Source: UBA7672 sp965279205
GTDB lineage: Bacteria; Pseudomonadota; Alphaproteobacteria; Caulobacterales; Hyphomonadaceae
Reading direction: 5' to 3'
Assembly (NCBI GenBank): GCA_965279205.1
Contig: OZ257144.1
Coordinates: 2,046,001 to 2,110,000, forward strand
DNA: 64,000 bases
Positions within the stretch are counted from its first letter, which is position 1. Each line of letters begins with the position of its first letter. The notes beneath the pieces are model-generated. The model did no database searches. It saw nothing but the letters and a program-made list of their open reading frames with translations, and was not told the DNA's origin. Both the position numbers and the translations under genes were made by a program. Of the stretch, positions 36,622-43,777 are shown piece after piece.

Positions 36622-36978
36622 ATGGCAAAGAAGGTGTCCAAGAAGCTTCAGGCAGTCTTCTACAAGACCGCTGGAGGTTCGGAGCCCGTTCGAGATTGGC
36701 TGAAGGATGACCTAGAGGCGGAAGACCGCAAGATCATCGGCAGCGACATTGCTACCGTGGAGTATGGATGGCCTGTGGGAATGCCAGTCTGCCGGTCACT
36801 TGGCAGAGGCCTGTATGAGGTTCGATCGAATCTTGGCTCGAACCGAATTAGTCGAGTCATTTTCTGCTTTCACAAGGATGAAATCGTCCTGCTTCACGGG
36901 TTCATCAAGAAGACGAAGCAGACCCCGAAGTCGGATATTGATCTCGCGCGAGATCGACAGAAGGAGATTGGAACATGA
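36622..36978 (+). CDS. HigB/RelE-type toxin (phage Gp49-like family)
   Basis: A 118-residue toxin of the RelE/Gp49 (PF05973) type, which in relatives cleaves mRNA on the ribosome. Core features are VFYKTAGGSEPVRDWLKDDLEAEDRKIIGSDIATVEYGWP, LGRGLYEVRSNLGSNRISRVIFCFHKDEIVLLHGFIKKTKQTP and a terminal helix IDLARDRQKE. ATG 36622 is the family start, next to a strong Shine-Dalgarno. Its stop overlaps the antitoxin ATG (ATGA). The gene is lower in GC than its neighbours, consistent with transfer. Toxin-first order matches HigBA-type modules. Confidence 0.86.
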   Translation: MAKKVSKKLQAVFYKTAGGSEPVRDWLKDDLEAEDRKIIGSDIATVEYGWPVGMPVCRSLGRGLYEVRSNLGSNRISRVIFCFHKDEIVLLHGFIKKTKQTPKSDIDLARDRQKEIGT

Positions 36979-37295
36979 GCGCTCGTAAAGCTGCCGTTGT
37001 TCGCAAGGCGGCCCCCAAGAAGGGCGGTGTCGGCTCCAGGTTTGACGATTTCCTCAAAGAGGAAGGTATCTACGACGAAACGCAAGCTCTTGCGACCAAG
37101 CGCGTTCTCGTCTGGCAACTCGAACAGGAAATGAAAAAGCAGTCGATTACCAAACAGAAGATGGCTGCGCGGATGCACACCAGCCGCAGCCAACTCGAAC
37201 GCTTGCTCGATCCGGACAACTCTCAAGTTCAACTGGATACTCTGGATCGCGCAGCGCGCGCCGTGGGTCGGACCCTGAAGGTACAGCTGGGATAA
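36975..37295 (+). CDS. HigA-type antitoxin (XRE family helix-turn-helix)
   Basis: A 106-residue antitoxin. The N-terminal roughly 50 residues (with AAPKKGGVGSRFDDFLKEEGIYDE) would wrap the toxin. The C-terminal helix-turn-helix reads QSITKQKMAARMHTSRSQLERLLDPDNSQVQLDTLDRAARAVGRTL, with the recognition helix TSRSQLERLL. It overlaps the toxin by four bases. It is the likely repressor of the pair through the palindrome at 36585-36606. Typical antitoxins of this subgroup carry this HTH_37-like domain. Confidence 0.86.
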   Translation: MSARKAAVVRKAAPKKGGVGSRFDDFLKEEGIYDETQALATKRVLVWQLEQEMKKQSITKQKMAARMHTSRSQLERLLDPDNSQVQLDTLDRAARAVGRTLKVQLG

Positions 37296-37329
37296 TTCCA
37301 AGCCGTTTCGGTCCAGCATTCATCCACGA

Positions 37330-37640
37330 AGTACTCGCCCCGCATCGGGAAGTCCTGCCCCGCCGCAGGCGCGCGGATCGCGCACCCACCACCGTCATTC
37401 TCGGGCGGAGGCGCGAAGCACCGCAGACCCGAGAATCCTTCTTTCTCCCGACAACGGCACTCCTGGCGCGAAAGAAAGATGCTCGGCCCTCATCCTGAGC
37501 CTGTCGAAGGAAAGGCCGAGCATGACTCGTTGATAGACGGAGAATTGCCTCCCTCAGTCGCAACGCGACTGTGGGAGGTGGCAGTCGCGCAAAGCGCGGC
37601 TGACGAAGGGGTGCGTGCGAAGCACGCCGGTTTGCTTGGA
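37330..37640. repeat. Cluster of dispersed palindromic repeats, copy 2 and others
   Basis: This fills most of the 346-base gap after the antitoxin. The pieces include ATTCTCGGG/CCCGAGAAT (37397-37405, 37428-37436) and GCTCGGCC/GGCCGAGC (37481-37488, 37514-37521), the latter enclosing the widespread CATCCTGAGCCTGTCGAAGG element. A three-hairpin block at about 37545-37630 has stems CAGTCGC/GCGACTG, GTCGCGC/GCGCGGC and CGTGC/GCACG with GAA loop. The last block has the same linkers (GGAGGTGGCA, TGACG, GGGGTGCGTGCGAAGCACG) as copy 1 but unlike stems. No gene is supported here. Confidence 0.68.
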
Positions 37641-37641
37641 G

Positions 37642-37950
37642 TCACGTCAGCCTTCGCGTGCCCTTGCAGCTCGGGAATCTGGAGCACGCAAGGAATCTGT
37701 CGCCAGATTGCCGATTGGTGCGCTCCACCAGCGCAGCGCCGCAGCGAGGACAACTTGATGAATCACGCTCGCGGCGACGAACCTGAGTCCTGACGTGACG
37801 GACGTGGGCGCTGCGGGTGAGAACGTTTGACCGAAAGTCTTTGTTGGCGAGAATTTCTGCAAAGGCGCGAAGCTCATCTTCGTTCAGAAGCGCGACGCGT
37901 TTTGACTTGATGTACTCCGCCAGCGATCGAACAGGCAAACATACTTTCAA
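37642..37950 (-). pseudogene. Remnant of a NERD-type protein with topoisomerase zinc ribbon (C-terminal part)
   Basis: About 100 residues ending in CPRCGAALVERTNRQSGDRFLACSRFPSCKGTR, a four-cysteine zinc ribbon of the topoisomerase type. Before it, RSLAEYIKSKRVALLNEDELRAFAEILANKDF resembles the helices that follow a NERD nuclease-like domain in proteins of that family. The NERD domain itself is missing, because the frame is closed at 37969-37971 and plus-strand ATPase coding begins there. It is best seen as the broken end of a gene. The assignment of the first half to NERD proteins is from pattern memory. Confidence 0.6.
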
Positions 37951-38046
37951 TCTGACAGTGTCGGTCTGTCATCCATCGAGCGAAGAGACTTTGAAACGAG
38001 CTCACGCAACGCGGACCAACAAGCACACGCGCGGTACAGGGAAGAC

Positions 38047-39369
38047 ATGGGCGTGCAGAAGGCGAATGCTGCCGTGTTCGATCTCTACACCGCTGACGGC
38101 GCGTATAAGAAAGCAATTGCAGACGCCTTCATTGCAGGTGATTTGACGAAGGCGACTGCTCTTAAGAGTGACAAAGGACCACTGCTTAAGCTCAATGAGA
38201 TTTTCCGCTTGTCCAATCTCGCAATTACGCTTGATGGGCACACGGATCAGTTGATGGCAAGCCGCAACGGCAGCCAGCCGTACACAGTCCCAAGACTGTC
38301 GGATGGCGAACGAGGCGCTCTACTGCTCGGTGCGGTTGTGCTCACGGCGGCGCAGGGCTCCTTGTTTCTCATTGATGAGCCGGAGCGACATCTGCACCGT
38401 TCAATTGTCACGCCATTGCTGCGCCTTTTGTTCAAGCAAAGACCTGATTGCGGGTTTGTGGTTTCGACGCATGAGGTTGACCTTCCCTCTGATTTTCCCG
38501 GTTCCCGATCGCTGCTGGTGAGAAGCTGCGTCTACCAAAACGAGTTGCCGAGGGCGTGGACGGCGGATGAGCTATTGCCGAGCGCAGCGATTGACGAGGC
38601 AACGCGTAGAGATGTGCTGGGCGCTAGGCGTAAACTCGTCTTTGTCGAGGGCACACAGACCAGTCTAGACACTCCAATGTATGCGTTGCTGTTTCCGGGG
38701 GTTTCGATTTCACCACGCAACAACAGCAACGATATCGAAAAGGCGGTGGTGGGATTGACCGGTGCAGCCGGAGTTCATTGGCTCAAAGCGTTTGGTATCG
38801 TTGATGGCGATGGCAGAACGCCTGCCGAGAACACCGCACTCAGGAACAAGGGCATATACGCTGTCGGCGCCTACTCTGTGGAGTCGATTTACTATCATCC
38901 GAAGATTCAGGAAGCAGTTGCGCTGTACAAAACGGGCGACGCCAGCAAGGCGCGCGCTCTAACCAAGGCGGCGGCTCAGGCCACAGTCGCTAAGGTGCGG
39001 CAGCACATTGACAACCTGGCGCTGCTTTTGGCGTCGCGCGTTGTGCGTCAAAGCATCATGTCTCAGTTACCGACGCACACGCAGCTTGGCGCAAACCCAA
39101 AAGTGTCGATCACGCAGGACGCCACACAATTCATCGCTGAAGAGAAAAAGCGGCTAACTGCTGCGTGTGACAACGGTGCCGTCACTATACTGATTTGCAG
39201 GTACAAGGTACGTAGCACCGGCGCGCTAGATGAAATCGCTACCAAGCTCGGTTTCAAGAACACAGCAGATTACGAGGCTAATGTTTTAGACCTACTGCAA
39301 AAAGAAGCTGCGGCAATGACTCTCGCCCGTTCATTCTTGGGCACACTCTACGCTGACCTTAGTATTTAG
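38047..39369 (+). CDS. 5'-truncated AAA15-like ATPase fused to a TOPRIM/DUF4435-like domain
   Basis: A 440-residue open frame. The ATPase half lacks a Walker A, but keeps a signature-like PRLSDGERGALLLGAVVL, Walker B SLFLIDEPERHLH and the H-loop VVSTHEVDLPSD. The second half has the TOPRIM-like pattern of DUF4435: KLVFVEGTQTSLDTPMYALLFPG, then AFGIVDGDGR and GAYSVESIYYH. Combined AAA15 plus DUF4435 is the layout of PARIS (AriA-AriB) and OLD-like defence proteins. The frame stays open and protein-like upstream to about 37951 (including RRDFETSSRNADQQAHARYRED), so the gene lost its 5' part where the NERD remnant begins. GC is lower than in parE. Activity is unlikely. Confidence 0.7.
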   Translation: MGVQKANAAVFDLYTADGAYKKAIADAFIAGDLTKATALKSDKGPLLKLNEIFRLSNLAITLDGHTDQLMASRNGSQPYTVPRLSDGERGALLLGAVVLTAAQGSLFLIDEPERHLHRSIVTPLLRLLFKQRPDCGFVVSTHEVDLPSDFPGSRSLLVRSCVYQNELPRAWTADELLPSAAIDEATRRDVLGARRKLVFVEGTQTSLDTPMYALLFPGVSISPRNNSNDIEKAVVGLTGAAGVHWLKAFGIVDGDGRTPAENTALRNKGIYAVGAYSVESIYYHPKIQEAVALYKTGDASKARALTKAAAQATVAKVRQHIDNLALLLASRVVRQSIMSQLPTHTQLGANPKVSITQDATQFIAEEKKRLTAACDNGAVTILICRYKVRSTGALDEIATKLGFKNTADYEANVLDLLQKEAAAMTLARSFLGTLYADLSI

Positions 39370-39394
39370 ATCGACTCGACGTCGGGTCGACGCC

Positions 39395-41380
39395 TCAAAC
39401 ATCCAGCTCATCCACGAACTTCGCGTTGTCCTGGATGTATTTGAAACGCAGCTCCGGTCTCTTGCCCATCAGCGTTTCGACCAGCTCTTCGATCGTCTTG
39501 CCGCTCTTGGGCAGCGTCACGCGCGCGAGGGTGCGCGTGGCGGGGTTCATGGTCGTGTCCTTGAGCTGCGCGGGCATCATCTCGCCGAGGCCCTTGAAGC
39601 GGCCGATGTCCGGGGTCTTGCCTTTGAACTCCGTTTTCAGCAGCTGTTCCTTGTGGGCGTCGTCGCGCGCGTAGATCGACTTGCCGCCGTGCGTGATCCG
39701 GTAGAGCGGCGGCAGGGCGAGATAGAGCCGGCCCGCATCGATCATCCCCGGCGTCTGGCGGTAGAAGAAGGTGATCAGCAGGGCCGCGATGTGGGCGCCG
39801 TCGACGTCGGCGTCGGTCATGATGATGATGCGTTCGTAGCGCAGGTCCTCGACGCGGAAGCGATGGCCGAGGCTGCAGCCGAGCGCGGTGGCGAGGTCGC
39901 TCAGTTCCTTGTTGTTGGAAAGCTTGTCGTCGCCGGCGCTGGCGACGTTGAGGATCTTGCCGCGCAGCGGAAGGATCGCCTGGTTCTCTCGGTTGCGCGC
40001 CTGCTTGGCGGAGCCGCCGGCCGAGTCACCCTCGACGATGAAGAGTTCGGTGCCCTGCGCCGAGCCATCGGAGCAGTCGGCGAGCTTGCCGGGCAGGCGC
40101 AGCTTGCGGGTGGCGGACTGGCGCGCGACTTCCTTGTCCTTGCGCTTGCGCATCCGGTCTTCGGCCTGGCCGATCGACCATTCGAGCAGGCGGTTCGCAT
40201 CCTTGGGCGAGGCCGTCAGCCAGTGATCGAACCGGTCGCGCATCGCGTTCTCGGTGATGCGGAAGGCATCCTGCGTGGAGAGCTTTTCTTTCGTCTGCCC
40301 GACGAACTCCGGATTGCGGATGAAGACAGACAGAAGCGCGCCGGCCGTATCCAGCACGTCGTCCGCCGTGAGGATCCCGGTCTTCTTGTTCCCCACCATC
40401 TCGCCGTAGGCGCGCAGGCCCTTGGTGAGCGCGGAGCGCATGCCCGCCTCGTGCGTGCCGCCTTCCGGCGTCGGGATGGTGTTGCAGTAGGAGCGCGAGA
40501 ACCCGTCCGCTTCGCCAAAGCCGTTGGCGCTCCAGATCACTGCCCACTCGACAGCGCCGCCGCCATTCACGTCGACGCGGCCGGTGAACGCTTCGGGCAG
40601 CACGAGCGTGGCGCCCTCTGCCTCCAGCTTCATCATGTCGGCGAGGCCGTTGGGATAGTGCAGGGTGGCCTGCGCAGGCGTCTTATCGTCGTCCTTCAGC
40701 AGCTTGGGATCGCACTCCCAGCGGATTTCGGCTGCGCGGCTGAGATAGGCCTTCGAGCGCGCCATCGCGAACAGCCGCGACGGCCGCCAGTGCAGCTTGT
40801 CGCCGAAGATCTGCGGGTCGGGATGGAAGCTGATCTGCGTGCCGCGCCGGTTGGGCGCCGCGCCGACGGCAGAAAGTTTCGATGTCGGTTTGCCGCGCGA
40901 ATAGGTCTGGCGATAGAGCTTGCGGTCGATTGCGATTTCGACCTCGACCTTGTCCGACAGCGCGTTGACCACGGAGATGCCGACGCCGTGCAGGCCGCCC
41001 GCCGTCTGGTAGGCCTTGTTCGAGAATTTGCCGCCCGAGTGCAGCATCGTCATGATGACTTCGAGGGCCGTCTTGTTCTTGAATTTCGGGTGGATGCCGA
41101 TCGGGATGCCGCGGCCGTCGTCACGCACGGTGACGAAGCCCTCCTTGTCGAGCGTGACGTCGATCTTCGATGCGTGCCCGGCCACGGCCTCGTCGATGGC
41201 GTTGTCCAGCACCTCGGCGAACAGATGATGATAAGCCCGCTCGTCCGTCCCCCCAATATACATCCCCGGCCGCTTCCGCACCGGCTCCAGGCCTTCGAGG
41301 ACCTCGATGTCCTTGGCCGAATAGTCCGACGAGTCGGACTTGCCGCCGTCGAACAGTTTTGCCTGGTTATTCTTGGCCAT
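39395..41380 (-). CDS. parE: DNA topoisomerase IV subunit B
   Basis: The 661-residue ATPase subunit that, with ParC, decatenates daughter chromosomes. The GHKL domain has EVLDNAIDEAVAGHA, VRDDGRGIPIGIHPK, GGLHGVGISVVNALS and the lysine region. The TOPRIM part has LFIVEGDSAGGSAKQARNRENQAILPLRGKILNV and IIMTDADVDGAHI, then the C-terminal RFKGLGEMMPAQL. The ending LPKSGKTIEELVETLMGKRPELRFKYIQ and the short length favour ParE over the longer GyrB. It stands at the right border of the accessory stretch, and its 3' end faces the truncated ATPase gene with 25 bases between. Confidence 0.94.
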   Translation of the reverse strand: MAKNNQAKLFDGGKSDSSDYSAKDIEVLEGLEPVRKRPGMYIGGTDERAYHHLFAEVLDNAIDEAVAGHASKIDVTLDKEGFVTVRDDGRGIPIGIHPKFKNKTALEVIMTMLHSGGKFSNKAYQTAGGLHGVGISVVNALSDKVEVEIAIDRKLYRQTYSRGKPTSKLSAVGAAPNRRGTQISFHPDPQIFGDKLHWRPSRLFAMARSKAYLSRAAEIRWECDPKLLKDDDKTPAQATLHYPNGLADMMKLEAEGATLVLPEAFTGRVDVNGGGAVEWAVIWSANGFGEADGFSRSYCNTIPTPEGGTHEAGMRSALTKGLRAYGEMVGNKKTGILTADDVLDTAGALLSVFIRNPEFVGQTKEKLSTQDAFRITENAMRDRFDHWLTASPKDANRLLEWSIGQAEDRMRKRKDKEVARQSATRKLRLPGKLADCSDGSAQGTELFIVEGDSAGGSAKQARNRENQAILPLRGKILNVASAGDDKLSNNKELSDLATALGCSLGHRFRVEDLRYERIIIMTDADVDGAHIAALLITFFYRQTPGMIDAGRLYLALPPLYRITHGGKSIYARDDAHKEQLLKTEFKGKTPDIGRFKGLGEMMPAQLKDTTMNPATRTLARVTLPKSGKTIEELVETLMGKRPELRFKYIQDNAKFVDELDV

Positions 41381-41554
41381 AAGGTTCCCGAATCAGAGCC
41401 GGAATCGTGAGCACGGAGCTAGCCCGAAGCTGACCGATGGGACAATTCAGGGCATTAAGAAACCCCTGTAATGCGGCCTTGTTGCGCACTCAAAGCGCTT
41501 CGCGCAGGGCGTGATCCACAGGGGATGGGGGCCAGATGGGTCGCAGTTGGCGGT

Positions 41555-42178
41555 CTAGAAGATGCCGAGGAATTTCTGCGGCTTCAGCGCGTCGCAGTCG
41601 CTGATCTGGCTTTCGTAGCGCGCAGCCTGTGAGGCGACCCGGCCGGCGGCGTCGATCAGCCAGCCCTTGCTGCGCCAGGTCCCCTGCAGATAGCCGCCCG
41701 CGCCCTCGTGATAAGCCAGATAGTGCCCCTTGTAGTCATACTGCCCCAACCCCGTCCGCTTCCCGGTCGTGTTGAAATACCAGCCAATGAAGTCTGACGA
41801 GTCCCTGAAGCTCTGCCGGTCAGCGCCCCAGCGGCCGGTTTCCTTCTTGTACATGTCCCAAGTCGTCTCTAGCGCCTGCGTATAGCCAAGCGCGCTGGAC
41901 AGGCGGTCGCCTTCGACAAGGCCGAACCATTTGCGATCGCCGCGCGGCGGCAGGGCTTTCGAGTCGAAGCTGCTTTCCTGCTTCATCACGGCCAGTTGGA
42001 AGCCCATCGGCGCGCCCCAGTTGCGGGCTGTGTCGCGCAAAGCTTCGTGCCAGGGCCGGTTCTGCTTGAGCAGCAGGCATGCGTCGGCGATCTCGGCGTT
42101 CGAGGGTTGAGGCGCGCTTGCGCACGCGCCCAGCACGAGCGCGGCCACAAGCGACATGGCTGCAATCTTTCGACCCAT
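41555..42178 (-). CDS. Lipoprotein with lytic transglycosylase-like (SLT) fold
   Basis: A 207-residue lipoprotein. The signal MGRKIAAMSLVAALVLGAC places the lipid cysteine at 19. The core FQLAVMKQESSFDSKA carries a catalytic-type glutamate (E68), followed by SALGYTQALETTWDMYKKETG and YLAYHEGAGGYLQGTW, which match the SLT fold and its final tyrosine-rich strand. Such proteins cut glycan strands of peptidoglycan; members of this subgroup are usually annotated only as transglycosylase SLT domain protein. It lies next to the PBP4-type carboxypeptidase on the same strand, 71 bases apart, which fits peptidoglycan remodelling. Confidence 0.83.
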   Translation of the reverse strand: MGRKIAAMSLVAALVLGACASAPQPSNAEIADACLLLKQNRPWHEALRDTARNWGAPMGFQLAVMKQESSFDSKALPPRGDRKWFGLVEGDRLSSALGYTQALETTWDMYKKETGRWGADRQSFRDSSDFIGWYFNTTGKRTGLGQYDYKGHYLAYHEGAGGYLQGTWRSKGWLIDAAGRVASQAARYESQISDCDALKPQKFLGIF

Positions 42179-42249
42179 AGGGCGGGCCTATACCGCAACA
42201 GGGTTAAAAGCGCTTCAACCGGGCGCAGTACATGGGTTCAGTTGGGAGG

Positions 42250-43713
42250 TCAGTTGGACTTCGCGATATCGAGCAGGGCGGCGTCCATTGCGGCGATTGC
42301 GGAACCAGCGCCGGAGGGCCGGTCATTGGCGTAGACCGAGAAAATCAGCGTCTCGCCCTTTGCCGTCACCAGGAAGCCGGACAGGGCGTTGGTTCCCGCC
42401 AGCGTTCCGGTCTTGGCGAAGATTTTTCCTTCCAGCAGCGTTCCCTTGAAGCGGCGCGACAGCGTGCCGTCGACGCCGCCAATGGGCAGGGTGTCACGAA
42501 AGGCCGCGCCCCAGGTCTGCGTGGTGGTCCAGCGCAGGAAACGAGCGACCAGACGTGGCGTGACCCGGTTGTAGATCGACATGCCCGAGCCGTCCGAGAG
42601 ATCCCAAGCAGCGCGCGGTGCGCCGGCTAGATCGAGCATCGCCTCGACAACCTTCAGTCCATCGGCTCGCGAGCCATGCCCCTCGATCAGACCGAGCCGG
42701 CGCAGGAGGAGTTCGGCGTGCAGGTTCTGGCTCTGCTTGGTGAGAAACGTGACGTCTTCGATCAGGGGCGGTGGAAGAAGGCGCGCGACCTCCACGCCAG
42801 GCGGGTCTGAACTTGCCTGACCGGACGCCGAAGTATCGAAATCGGAGAGCTGCAGCGCGCGATGGCGGACCTCCGCCTCGCCTCTGACAGTGATGCCGCG
42901 GACACGCAGCAGCGTCTGAAGGCGCAGTGCGGCCGAGTACGCCGGGTCCTCGATCGCCAACACGCGCGACACTGCCGGGCTCGTGGCGGCTATGTGACCA
43001 TAGGCGCGAACGGTTGTACTGCTTGGCGCCCGCTCGATCAGCAGGTCATCCTCCTCGGCCGCGCCGTCGGCCACGGTCATGACCTCGTTCACCAGCTGAA
43101 ACGGTGGCGCGCGATCGATCCATTCGGCCGCCGAATGATCGCCCGGCATTGGCCCGGGCATGATCGCGATCCGCGTCTCGTTGCTGTTGACGGTAAGGGC
43201 TGAGACCGGCGCGGCGGAGCGAAAGGGGAGGTCGTCCTGGTTCCATCCCGGGGCCCAGCGCTCGTCCGGATAGCGTGTGTCGTCGGCGATAACGCGGCCG
43301 AATTCCTTGACGCCGTTGGCTGCGATCATGTCGGCGAGATCCGACAGGCAGTCGCGCTCGCAGTCCGGTGCGTCGATCAGCATGGCGTCGCCGCCGCCGA
43401 CCAGAATGATATCGGGCGGATCATCGCCGCGCGGTTCGATCCGGACCGATGCTCCCATGGAAGGATCGGGCTGGCTCATGTCGCCCAGCCTGTGGAAAGC
43501 AGCCGCAACCGTGAAAAGCTTCGTGTTGGAAGCGGGCGTGAATCGCTCGTCCGGGCGAATGGCGATCAGTTCGCGGCCATCCATTGTCGTAACGACAAGA
43601 CCCCAGCGTGTGCCTTCAATCTCGGGCGCATTGAGCGTCCTGCTTACCCGGTCCTGCAGCAAGGCGCAGGCGGAAAGCATCAATGAAACAAGGATGGCCA
43701 GAAGAATCCGCAT
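42250..43713 (-). CDS. dacB: D-alanyl-D-alanine carboxypeptidase/endopeptidase (PBP4, peptidase S13)
   Basis: A 487-residue class C penicillin-binding protein. The lipoprotein signal MRILLAILVSLMLSAC puts a cysteine at 16. The catalytic SxxK is S62-NT-K65 in FTPASNTKLFTVA, the second motif lies in DLSDGSGMSIYNRVTP, and the third is FAKTGTLAGTNALSG. The large inserted domain typical of PBP4 lies between. It trims peptide cross-links in the periplasm. A lipidated PBP4 is less common than a soluble one. ATG 43713 is chosen because it starts the signal; an earlier codon at 43755 would add an unlikely basic leader. Confidence 0.9.
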   Translation of the reverse strand: MRILLAILVSLMLSACALLQDRVSRTLNAPEIEGTRWGLVVTTMDGRELIAIRPDERFTPASNTKLFTVAAAFHRLGDMSQPDPSMGASVRIEPRGDDPPDIILVGGGDAMLIDAPDCERDCLSDLADMIAANGVKEFGRVIADDTRYPDERWAPGWNQDDLPFRSAAPVSALTVNSNETRIAIMPGPMPGDHSAAEWIDRAPPFQLVNEVMTVADGAAEEDDLLIERAPSSTTVRAYGHIAATSPAVSRVLAIEDPAYSAALRLQTLLRVRGITVRGEAEVRHRALQLSDFDTSASGQASSDPPGVEVARLLPPPLIEDVTFLTKQSQNLHAELLLRRLGLIEGHGSRADGLKVVEAMLDLAGAPRAAWDLSDGSGMSIYNRVTPRLVARFLRWTTTQTWGAAFRDTLPIGGVDGTLSRRFKGTLLEGKIFAKTGTLAGTNALSGFLVTAKGETLIFSVYANDRPSGAGSAIAAMDAALLDIAKSN

Positions 43714-43777
43714 GCGCCTGACCCTAGCGCCAGCAGATCGACATGGCGATGTCATCCGGAATGGCTAATCTCGCCGC

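Noticed and set aside
37330..37640. A CRISPR array
   Set aside because: Units differ in length and sequence, there are no equal spacers and no cas genes; these are dispersed palindromic repeats.
38026..38055. A GTGKT that could be the missing Walker A of the truncated ATPase
   Set aside because: It is in a different frame. The ATPase frame across it reads ARYREDMGV and is continuous, so the match is chance.
39653..41410. A 585-codon open frame opposite parE
   Set aside because: Shadow of parE; composition rich in arginine, aspartate and alanine without motifs.
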